A stretch of DNA of 64,000 nucleotides from Pseudomonadota bacterium (GTDB lineage: Bacteria > Myxococcota_A > UBA796 > UBA9615). Positions 26,373 through 34,927 of this stretch are shown one piece after another. Numbering within the stretch: the first letter of the stretch is position 1; every line of letters starts with the position of its first letter. The DNA is taken from positions 1 through 64,000 of the forward strand of contig JAAESI010000325.1 in assembly GCA_024229515.1 (NCBI GenBank), in the 5' to 3' direction. The translations under genes were made by a program, and so were the position numbers. The notes below the pieces were generated by a model. It had not been told where the DNA came from, made no database searches, and saw only the letters and a program-made list of their open reading frames with translations.

Positions 26373-29280
26373 CTACTTGACGAGGAAGAGCTCGGACTCC
26401 CAGCCGAAGGAGACCCCGCCGCCGGTGGCGACCACGAGGTCGATCTCCGTGGGGATCACGAAGCTGGAGGGCAGCGCCGCCATGGTGGTCTCGTCGAAGC
26501 CGCCGTTGTCGCCGGTGGCGGCGTTGGCGTCGCCGCTGGTGGACCACCAGTAGAAGTCCGACTCAGAGCCGCCCCAGGGCCAGCCCGTGGAGTGGCCGCA
26601 CTGGCCGTTGGTGCCAGGGGTGACCTCGAAGACGTCGCCGTCGGCGTTGTAGACCCAGACCTCGTGGCCGTAGCCGTCGACGAGGTAGTCGCCGCCGTCG
26701 GCGTCGGCGGTCTGCCCGACCATGCGGGTGGTGTCGCTCAGCTGGGTGGCGTGGGCGCGCAGGTCGGCCAGCTCGGGGCAGAAGGCACTGCCGGAGGCCT
26801 CGTTGAGGTAGTCTGGGACCACAGTGGTGGTTACGCTGCCGAAGTAGTCCTCGGACACGCTCGCCTCCCCGGCGATCCAGGAGTACGGCGAGGCGCTGTC
26901 GTCGGCGCACTTGTCCCAGGGGTTGCTGTTGGCGTTGGTGCCCACCAGCAGGCTGTCGGTGTCGTCGAGCCCCACCACGATCCAGCCGCCACCATCGGTG
27001 TCCATGTCGCACTGGACCTCAAACGCGCCACCGCCGGTGGGGTCGATCCACCAGACGCCGGTGGCCGGGTCGGCGTGGTTCAACAGGATGGACTCGCACG
27101 AGGGCGCGGGGCAGGCCTCGTCGAAGCCGACCTCGGCGGTGCTGAAGTGAAGCTGCCAGGACAGCAGCTCGCCCTCGTCGACGGTGGCGTCGTCCGTCAC
27201 CGACAGGCTCCAATCGCCCGACGGGTCCTCACCGTCGAACGCGGCCAGCGGCTCCTCCGGGTTCCAACGGCCCAGGAACGGCGCGTCGTCCGACGAGGTG
27301 GTGGAGAAGGCGGTCGCAGCTTCGTCATCCAAGGTCGTGCCGACGAGGTCGTCGCCCCCGCCGCCGTGGTCGGTCATCAGCGCGACGACCGTTCCCGCCG
27401 GTGAGGTCAACGTGATCTCGAGGTCGGCGGCGAAGGTGTGCTGGATGCCGAAGCGAACATCTAGATCCTGGATCGGGTCGGTCGAGGCGACGGTGGCGGT
27501 CACGACGAAGGTCGAGTTGTCCAGGATGGGCGTGCCGGCGCCCCCGCCTTCGATGACGGCCTCGTGGTTGACCGCGTTGACGAAGTCCCCGTCGCAGTCG
27601 TGGTCGACAGGATCGCACTGCTCGTCGGCGCTGGGCCCACTGGTGTCGTCGCCGTCGTTGCAGTCGGGGTCGGCGTCGCACTGGAGGACTCCGTCGCCGT
27701 CGGCGTCGAAGTCGGTGGCGACGACGGTGCGCACCGACCAGGACCCCCAGCCCCGTCGATCGCGCCCGGATCGCCCGGCAGCGTCGGCTGATCCAGGCCG
27801 CCCAGCCAGCCCAGGAGTGAGCCCCAGTTGGGGTCAGCCGCGGGGCTGTACTCGAAGTGGACGTCGATATCGACGTCGGTGTGCCACCCGATGAGGTACT
27901 GCCGGCCGACGGTCAGGGGCAGGTCGATGTCGGGGCTCACGACCAGTCGTAGGCGGCCGGGACCGTGGGCATCAGGGTGTCGCTCTCGAGGGTCCAGGCC
28001 TGATCCTCGTCCAGGCGGGAGTAGACCACCGCGGTGACGACCGCGCCGCCGATCGGGTCCTGGGCGTGGATGCCGATCTCCGTGATCGTGACGGGGGAGT
28101 CGACGATGTAGACGTCGCCGGCGATGAAGTTCGGGTTGCCGCCTTCGAACGTTCCGAGGTGCTCGAAGGGGTCGAGGCCGAAGTCGGGGGCGCCGTTGCA
28201 GTCGTTGTCGAGCGCATCGCAGACCTCCGCGTTGCCGTCGAAGTTGGCGTCGTCGGGGTCGTCGCAGTCGCCGTCGCACTCGCTCTGGCCGTCGCCGTCG
28301 TCGTCCACCTCGATGCTGTCGGTCAGGCCGTCGCAGTTGTTGTCGAGGCTGTCGCAGAGCTCGTCGGCGCCGGGGTAGACGGTGTCGTCGCCGTCGTTGC
28401 AGTCGGGGACCGTGTCGCACTCGTCGTAGCCGTCGGCGTCGTCGTCGATCTCGTCCCCGCTGAGCAGGCCGTCGCAGTCGTTGTCGAGGCCGTCGCACAG
28501 CTCGGGGGCGCCGACGTAGATGGTGTCGTCGCCGTCGTCGCAGTCCGCGTCGCAGATGGCCGAGGCGCCGTCGCTGTCGGCGTCGGCCTGCTCGTTGGTG
28601 GCGGCGTCGCAGTCGTTGTCCTGGCCGTCGCAGATCTCCGGGTTGCCCGGGAAGTTGGCGATATCGCCGTCGGCGCAGTCGCCTTCGCACTCGGCGAGGC
28701 CGTCGGTGTCGTCGTCGATCTCGTCGGTGGGGATGACGGTGTCGCAGTCGTTGTCGAGGCCGTCGCAGAGCTCGGGGGCGCCTGGGTAGACGGTGTCGTC
28801 GGCGTCGTCGCAGTCCGGCTCGAACGCACACTAAGTCACGCCATCAGCGTCGTCGTCGATCTCGTCGGACGGCACGACGGTGTCGCAGTCGTTGTCGGCG
28901 CCGTCGCAGAGTTCGGGGGCCCCGGGGTAGGTGGTGTCGTCTTCGGGGGCGCAGTCGAGGTCGTCGGGCGAGCCGTCGCCGTCGGTGTCGACCGCGGCGG
29001 AGTCGTCGTCGTCGTCGGACGAAGAGTCGTCGTCGTCGGATGAGGAGTCGTCGTCGTCGGACGAGGAGTCGTCGTCGTCGGTGGCGTCGTCGTCGTCGGT
29101 AGCGTCATCGTCGTCGGTCGCGTCGTCGTCGTCGGTCGCGTCGTCGTCGTCGGTCGCGTCGTCGTCGTCGGTGGCGTCGTCGTCGTCGGTGATGGCCGAG
29201 TCGTCGTCATCGTCGGGGCAGCCGCCCAGGACGAGGGACATGGGGACGAGGAGAAGCCAGAGGGCCAGGGTCGTGCGCAT
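26373..29280 (-). pseudogene. Asp-rich lipoprotein with MopE-type DxDxDG repeats, P/Homo B-like domain and fibrinogen-like C-terminus; interrupted by amber 28831-28833 and frame breaks near 27943 and 27744
   Basis: MRTTLALWLLLVPMSLVLGGCPDDDDDS...; repeats PGAPELCDGLDNDCDT; STDPIQDLDVRFGIQHTFAADLEITLTSPAGTVVALMTDHGG; DTDGGGWIVVG...SFGWESELFLVK. Coding continuity is clear across the breaks. Confidence 0.75.
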
Positions 29281-29327
29281 CGCGGGAATCTACCCGCATT
29301 CGCGCGGCCGCGGACGACGCGGCGGGC

Positions 29328-31619
29328 TCAGCTTCGGCGGCGGAGCGCCAGCAGGGGGAGCAGCAGCAGGAGTACGCCGACGCCCGGACCGGCTCGGCCG
29401 GCGACCGAGAAGGTGCAGACGTTGTCCACGCTGTCGGCCTCGATGGCGGCGGCGGTGATGGCGCCCGCCTCGTCCAGGGTGTCGTGGTTGCAGTCGGGGT
29501 CGTCGGTCCCTTCGAGGCCGTCGCAGTCGTTGTCGCGGGCGTCGAAGCAGAGCTCGTGGCCGCCTTCGATGGCGACGGTGAGGGCTCCTTCGGGGAGCGG
29601 GTCGGGGAAGATCGAGGGGTCGTCGTCGGCGCAGTCGATGCCGCCGGCGCCGAGGCCGTCGAAGCCGTCGCCGTCCACGTCGGTGGGGTCGATGCCGTCG
29701 CAGTCCTGGTCGATGCCGTCGTACGGGATCTCCTCCAGCAGCGGGGACTGGGAGGCGTCGCCGTCGGCGCAGTCGCCGTCGCACAGGGAGGCGCCGTCAC
29801 CGTCGTGGTCGAGGCCCTCGACGGTGGGATCGGCGTCGTCGCAGTCGGTGCCGCAGAGGGTGTCGCCGTCGCCGTCGCCGTCGAGGGCGTGCAGCGCGAC
29901 GTCGTTGTCGTCGCAGTCGCCGTCGCAGGGGCTGTTGGTGTCGCCGTCGGCGTCGAGGCCGTTGAGCGTGGGATCGGAGTCGTCGCAGTCCGTCGCGCAC
30001 GCGAGGTCACCGTCGCCGTCGCTGTCGACCTCGTCGGCGCCGGGAGCTCCGTCGCAGTCGTCGTCGAGTTCGTTGCACTGCTCGGGCTGGCCGGGGCCGC
30101 GGGTGGCGTCGTCGTCGACGCAGTCGTCGCCTCCGCAGGCGACGTCGATGGCGCCGTCGCCGTCGTCGTCGGGGCCGCAGGCGGCGTAGGCGTTGACGAT
30201 GCCCCAGCCCAGGTCGTTGTCGGGGGTCGCGGCCTGGGACGCGGTGTCCTTGAAGGCGGCGACGATCTCGTCCCGGGTCCAGTCGGGGTGGGCCTCGATG
30301 AGGAGGGCGGCGACGCCGGCGAGGATGGGGGCGGCGAAGCTGGTGCCGGACGCGGTCTGCAGGCCCGTGGCTTCGTCCCAGCGCACGATGGTGGTGGACT
30401 GGCCGGGGGCGGCGAGGTCGGGCTTGAAGCGGCCGTCGGCGGTGGGGCCGCGACTGGAGAAGAAGGCGACGTCGCCGCTGTCGTCGACCGCGGCGGCGGA
30501 CAGCACGGAGGCGGCGTCGTTGGGGGCCCAGATGGAGCTGACGCCGGGGCCGTCGTTGCCCGCGGACTGGACCAGGAGGATCCCGGTGTCGGCGGTGATC
30601 TGGTCGGCGAAGACGGTGGAGACGGCGGTGGCGCCGTCGAGGTCCTCGGGGAAGGTGTACCAGTCGGCCCACGCCAGCGACGAGGTGACGAGGTCGGCGC
30701 CGTTGGCTTCGGCCCACTGCACGCCGGCGATCCAGGTGTCCTCCTCGAAGGGCTCCTCCAGGGGGACGGACTCGGTCTTGGCCAGGAGCAGGGAGATGTC
30801 GGGGGCGATGCCGACCATGGTCCCGTCGAGCTTGCCCGCGAGCACCGACACGACGGCCGAGCCGTGGAAGTCCTGCTCGGCGGTGTCCTCCTCCGGGGTC
30901 TCGTTGGCGACGACGGCGTCGTCCTCGAGGAAGTCGTAGGCGTCCAGAACCTGGGCCTGGAGGGGCTCGAGGACCTCGTGGGTGAGGCGGAAGCCGGTGT
31001 CGGCGACGCCGACGATGACGCCGGCGCCGGTGAGGCCCTGCCCGTGGAGATCGTCGGCGGCGGTCAGCTCCGCGTGCCAGGCGGCCGGGCCGTAGTCGAA
31101 GGGAGACGGTCCGGGGTCGGAGTCGCCGCGGGGGGCGTCGGGGAGGCCGTCGGTGACGGTCGGCAGCATCGGGAGGGAGCGGAGCGCGACGGGGCGGACG
31201 GAGCGGACGAACGGGAGCGCGGCGAGGGCGGCGGCCTCGTCGGGACCGACGGCCTGCACGGAGACGGCGTTGAGGCGGGGGACCTGGACGCGGAGGGTCA
31301 GGCCGAGGTCCTCGAGGGCGTCGAGGTAGGCGCCGTGCAGGGGGAGGTCGCGGGCGTCGACGGCGGCGCCATCGGTGCGGTTGCGGGCGCGGCGGCGGAC
31401 GGCGTTGGGGTGCAGGGCGGCTTCGGTGGCGGCGAGGTCGGCGGCGGTGGCGGGGCCTTTGTCGGCAAACTCGATCCAGGCGGGCCCACCGGCGACGGCC
31501 GAGAAGCCGGCCGACAGCGCGGGGCGGTGGTCGAGAGCGGGTGCGTCGGCCGCGCCGGGGGCGCAGGCGGTCAGCGGCAGGAGCAGGAGCGGGAGGGCGA
31601 GAATCGGCCGGCGGAGCAT
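29328..31619 (-). CDS. Secreted subtilisin-like S8 peptidase with MopE-type repeats and hydrophobic/Arg C-terminal anchor
   Basis: GVIVGVADTGF (Asp), DFHGSAVVSVLAG (His), ASGTSFAAPILAGVAALL (Ser); DNDCDG repeats; VAGRAGPGVGVLLLLLPLLALRRRS. Confidence 0.92.
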   Translation of the reverse strand: MLRRPILALPLLLLPLTACAPGAADAPALDHRPALSAGFSAVAGGPAWIEFADKGPATAADLAATEAALHPNAVRRRARNRTDGAAVDARDLPLHGAYLDALEDLGLTLRVQVPRLNAVSVQAVGPDEAAALAALPFVRSVRPVALRSLPMLPTVTDGLPDAPRGDSDPGPSPFDYGPAAWHAELTAADDLHGQGLTGAGVIVGVADTGFRLTHEVLEPLQAQVLDAYDFLEDDAVVANETPEEDTAEQDFHGSAVVSVLAGKLDGTMVGIAPDISLLLAKTESVPLEEPFEEDTWIAGVQWAEANGADLVTSSLAWADWYTFPEDLDGATAVSTVFADQITADTGILLVQSAGNDGPGVSSIWAPNDAASVLSAAAVDDSGDVAFFSSRGPTADGRFKPDLAAPGQSTTIVRWDEATGLQTASGTSFAAPILAGVAALLIEAHPDWTRDEIVAAFKDTASQAATPDNDLGWGIVNAYAACGPDDDGDGAIDVACGGDDCVDDDATRGPGQPEQCNELDDDCDGAPGADEVDSDGDGDLACATDCDDSDPTLNGLDADGDTNSPCDGDCDDNDVALHALDGDGDGDTLCGTDCDDADPTVEGLDHDGDGASLCDGDCADGDASQSPLLEEIPYDGIDQDCDGIDPTDVDGDGFDGLGAGGIDCADDDPSIFPDPLPEGALTVAIEGGHELCFDARDNDCDGLEGTDDPDCNHDTLDEAGAITAAAIEADSVDNVCTFSVAGRAGPGVGVLLLLLPLLALRRRS

Positions 31620-31679
31620 CGGCGCAGTGTACAGATCGGCCGACGGAGGGCCAGGGCCGCCGTTGCGCACGGGTAAGCA

Positions 31680-31720
31680 GGCGCTTCGGGCACCCTCGCC
31701 GCCAGCATCGCCGTTGCGCG
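31680..31720 (-). repeat. 41-nt imperfect palindromic repeat, degenerate copy
   Basis: GGCGCTTCGGGCACCCTCGCCGCCAGCATCGCCGTTGCGCG; 35/41 match by eye to the reverse complement of 33447-33487. Confidence 0.7.
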
Positions 31721-31725
31721 CGGGC

Positions 31726-32595
31726 CTAGCGCGGCAGCGGGAGCCCAGCCTTGGCGAGGTAGTTCGCGTTGAGGTCCCAGTCCTCGTAGTACGTGCCGCC
31801 GAGGCGGTCCCACAGCGAGAACATCGCGGCGTGGTTGATGCGCCGACCGCCCTTGCAGTGGTGGAGCTTGTGGGCGTGGTTGTCCATGAAGAAGTAGCGC
31901 AGGACGCCGAGGCTGAAGGTGTGGTTCACGTGGTGCGTGGCCTGGAGCATGAGCACGAGGCCGTAGGCCGTCAGCGTCGAAGCGAGGTCGAGTCCGAGCA
32001 CCGTGGCGATGAGCGCCAGCGGAAGCTGAAAGCCGGTGACGGCGGTGTCGCACAGCGAGCTGTGGTTGCCGCGCGTGAAGTCCAGGTGGGGCACGAGGTG
32101 GTGGGTGACGTGGTTGGTGCGGAACCACCGGGCGATGCGGCCACGGGACCGGCCGTGGTTCAGCCAGCGGTGGATGCAGTAGTACGCGGCGTCCGTCAGC
32201 ATCACCGCGCCGAAGATGGGGAGCCAGCCGACGGTCGCGGGGAGCCCGGCGGGACGGATGGCGCCCAGGATCGCCCAGCCCGCGACGACGACTCCGCTGC
32301 CGATGAGGACCCCCTTGGTGAACACCAGCGAGAGGCCGGCGCGAACCTTGCCGGGGGCCGGCGCGGGGAGCTCGACGCAGGGCTTGCGCCGCTCGGACTC
32401 CAGGACCGCCGCGAGGTTCAGGAAGCTCAGGAGGAAGAAGGCGGGCACGGCGACGGCGAGGCTGCGGCCGGTGTGGCTGAGGATCGCGACGAACACGAGG
32501 GCGGGGCCCAGGTGCACGGCGATCCCCTTGGTGGCGGAGACGGCGGCCTCGGCGGGGATGCCGGGCAGCGCGGGGACGGAGGCGGCGTGGTTCAT
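31726..32595 (-). CDS. Fatty acid hydroxylase/sterol desaturase family membrane protein
   Basis: His clusters DAAYYCIHRWLNH, NHVTHHLVPH, HAHKLHHCKGG. Confidence 0.85.
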   Translation of the reverse strand: MNHAASVPALPGIPAEAAVSATKGIAVHLGPALVFVAILSHTGRSLAVAVPAFFLLSFLNLAAVLESERRKPCVELPAPAPGKVRAGLSLVFTKGVLIGSGVVVAGWAILGAIRPAGLPATVGWLPIFGAVMLTDAAYYCIHRWLNHGRSRGRIARWFRTNHVTHHLVPHLDFTRGNHSSLCDTAVTGFQLPLALIATVLGLDLASTLTAYGLVLMLQATHHVNHTFSLGVLRYFFMDNHAHKLHHCKGGRRINHAAMFSLWDRLGGTYYEDWDLNANYLAKAGLPLPR

Positions 32596-33206
32596 CGGCT
32601 GAGGGCTCCGAGCTGGGCCTCGATGACGAGGACGAGCTCCTCGAACGCGGCGTCGGTGCCGGTCCGGTCGTTGGTGGTCAGGAGGTGCAACTGGAGGCCT
32701 CGAATCGAGGCGACCACGAGGGTCGCCGCGGCCGTGGCCCGGGACGCGGGGCAGCCGCGCACTTGCAGGCTCGCGGCGATGGCGGAGGTCCGGGCGGCCA
32801 CGACCGTGCGGGACCAGAACGCCCAGGGCTCGCCGCTCAGACCGAGCGCGAACACCTGGTGGTAGAGCCGCACGAAGTCGGTGCGGGCGGGGGAGGAGAA
32901 GAAGCCCCAGGCCACCCGCAGCAGCTCAGCCGCCGACGTGGTCGGGTCCGCCGCGAGCGCGGCTCGGATGCGGGCACCGTCGCGGGCGCGGATGTGATCG
33001 AGCACCTCCCGCAGGAGCTGATCCTTGGAGCCGAAGTGGTACAGCAGCGTGCGGTGGCTGAGGCCCACACCGGCGGCCAGATCGCGCACCGAGAGGTCGT
33101 TCAGGCCGTGCGCCGCGACGTAGTCCGCCGCCTGCTCCAGCAGCTCCTGACGACGGCCGGCGTGGCGGTTCCGTCGCCCGTCAGGTTTTTGTACCAGTTG
33201 GTTCAT
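32592..33206 (-). CDS. TetR/AcrR-family regulator
   Basis: ELLEQAADYVAAHGLNDLSVRDLAAGVGLSHRTLLYHFGSKDQLLREVL; start proposed at MNQLV (33206). Confidence 0.88.
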   Translation of the reverse strand: MNQLVQKPDGRRNRHAGRRQELLEQAADYVAAHGLNDLSVRDLAAGVGLSHRTLLYHFGSKDQLLREVLDHIRARDGARIRAALAADPTTSAAELLRVAWGFFSSPARTDFVRLYHQVFALGLSGEPWAFWSRTVVAARTSAIAASLQVRGCPASRATAAATLVVASIRGLQLHLLTTNDRTGTDAAFEELVLVIEAQLGALSR

Positions 33207-33220
33207 GAACCGTGTGGTAC
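33191..33220. promoter_or_regulatory. Operator-like inverted repeat over the TetR start codon
   Basis: GTACCAGTTGGTTCATGAACCGTGTGGTAC; perfect 12-bp core GGTTCATGAACC and 12/15 matching positions per half-site. Confidence 0.65.
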
Positions 33221-33230
33221 ATGTTCTTTC

Positions 33231-33437
33231 GTGAGCACGCAAGAAGAACTGGAAGAGGAGCACCGGCGGATCCACGACCGACCGCTGCTGCACGCGCGGG
33301 TGCACTGGCGGTGGTTTCGGCTCCGGATCCAGGAGCGACGGTGGGGCGCAGCCCTGTGGGAGATCGTGGCGCTGACGTTCTCGGTGCCGACGTCGTTGGT
33401 GGAGCGGTGGTTCGGCCTTCGGCGGCCGGGGATCTAA
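33231..33437 (+). CDS. Small 68-aa protein of unknown function, divergent from TetR
   Basis: VSTQEELEEEHRRIHDRPLLHARVHWRWFRLRIQERRWGAALWEIVALTFSVPTSLVERWFGLRRPGI; GTG start. Confidence 0.5.
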   Translation: MSTQEELEEEHRRIHDRPLLHARVHWRWFRLRIQERRWGAALWEIVALTFSVPTSLVERWFGLRRPGI

Positions 33438-33446
33438 GGGGCCTCG

Positions 33447-33487
33447 GGCGCTACGGCGATGCTCGCTGCGAGGGCGACCGAAGCGCC
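33447..33487 (+). repeat. 41-nt imperfect palindromic repeat, copy 1
   Basis: GGCGCTACGG-CGATG-CTCGC-T-GCGAG-GGCGA-CCGAAGCGCC. Confidence 0.85.
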
Positions 33488-33497
33488 TGCTTACACG

Positions 33498-33538
33498 GGC
33501 GCTACGCAGATGCTCGCTGCGAGGGCGGCCGAAGCGCC
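33498..33538 (+). repeat. 41-nt imperfect palindromic repeat, copy 2 (51-nt period)
   Basis: GGCGCTACGCAGATGCTCGCTGCGAGGGCGGCCGAAGCGCC. Confidence 0.85.
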
Positions 33539-33557
33539 TGCTCGTCCGGCCCGCGGC

Positions 33558-34858
33558 TCAGTGCCGGCGGCGCAGTCCGAGTCCCACGAACATCAGCATC
33601 AGCGCCGGCCAGGCCGACTGGTCGGCACGCGGCGACGCAGCGCAGCCGCACTCGGGCGCGAGCTCCTCCAACTCGATGTCGTCGTCGTCCTCGCCCAGAT
33701 CGGCCGTGTCGTCGTCATTGCTGGAAGTGTCGTCGTCATCGCTCGAGGCGTCGTCGTCATCGCTGGATGCATCGTCATCGTCGGTCGAGGCATCGTCATC
33801 GTCGGTCGAGGCGTCGTCGTCGTCAGTGGATGCATCGTCATCGTCCGTGGAGGCGTCATCGTCGTCCGTCGAAACGTCATCGTCATCCGGCCCGACGTCA
33901 TCGTCATCCGGCCCGACATCGTCGTCATCCGGCCCAACATCGTCGTCATCCGGCCCGACGTCATCGTCATCTGGCCCAACATCGTCGTCATCCGGCCCGG
34001 CGTCGTCGTCGTCCCCGGCCGAATCATCGTCGTCCCCCGGCGGCGGACAATCGGGGTCCAGCGCGTCGATCAGACCGTCGCAGTCGTTGTCGATTCCATC
34101 GTCGCAGATCTCCGGCGCGCCAGGGTTGACCGTGGGGTCGTCGTCGTCGCAGTCGTCCCCGCCGCAATCGGCTTCGAAGTAGCCGTCTCCGTCCCCATCC
34201 AGGCACAGCAGCAGCGTCGTCGAGATGTTGAAGTTCGACTCCGTGGTGTGCCGCTCCGCGAAGAACAGGTCCAGGAAGTAGTCCTCGCCGATCGTCAGCC
34301 CCAGGTCGTCCAACGCGACCGTGTCCGTCACCACCGGGTGGATGCCCCCCAGGTCCAGGGCCAGCTCCCATCGATGAACACCCATAGGTCATCGTCGCCG
34401 CTGAACGTGAACGTCTCCCCACCCAGGTACGTGAACTCCGTGTGGATCTCGAACGTGAAGTGGAAGTTGTTCGGGTTGCCCTCGTTGCCGAACAGCGTGT
34501 CGTCGATGGGGAAGAAGGCCGAGTCACTGAACGTGTACACGCCGCCCGGGTCCACCTGGCCGTTGTCCAACGTCAACGTCAACGGCATCGACAGGTTCAC
34601 CCCCGCCACGTCCGTGTACCACTCGTCGAACGACGCGGCCGAGTCGATGCACGCCGGCCCGTTGGGACCGTAGTCCGGGATATCTCCCACCCCCAGGACC
34701 GGATCCACCAGGCCAGTCGTGTGTCCACAGACCGTGGTCTCGAAGTCCACGTGGGACTCATGGAAGTCCCGAATCGTGCCCGAAAGCTCCAGCGTGTCAG
34801 CGTGCGCCACACCAGCGGCCAACAGGCCGACTGCCATCCCAAGAATCCTTACGCGCAT
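33558..34858 (-). pseudogene. Fibro-slime-domain secreted protein with MopE repeat, long DDDD linker and MYXO-CTERM-like tail; frame broken at 34367-34369
   Basis: MRVRILGMAVGLLAAGVAHADTLELSGTIRDFHESHVDFE...FSGDDDLWVFID then ELALDLGGIHPVV in the other frame; C-terminus ECGCAASPRADQSAWPALMLMFVGLGLRRRH. Confidence 0.75.
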
Positions 34859-34927
34859 CGGTGCCCCCGGTTTGCGGATCTGGCACTGAACATACCAACG
34901 CGCAACCGGGGTCCAAGCCCAATCAGA

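Noticed and set aside
28066-29043. 325-aa + strand ORF with AVAVVVEAVAELVGA repeats
   Set aside because: Reverse-complement reading of the MopE repeats; periodicity is inherited from the true minus-strand gene.
29003-29215. CRISPR-like periodic repeat
   Set aside because: Units are in-frame codon repeats (DDDDAT/DDDDSSS) with no unique spacers and no cas genes nearby.
29484-31676. 730-aa + strand ORF rich in Val/Gly/Ala
   Set aside because: Mirror of the S8 peptidase and its DxDxDG repeats; low complexity with no domain motif.
33447-33538. Minimal CRISPR (two repeats, one spacer)
   Set aside because: The 10-nt interval is far too short for a spacer, and the repeat is an imperfect palindrome with a third copy elsewhere in inverted orientation.
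31680-33538. Composite transposon or IS bounded by inverted repeats
   Set aside because: No transposase and no evident target-site duplication; repeats are short and sit at gene 3' ends, favouring REP or terminator-like function.
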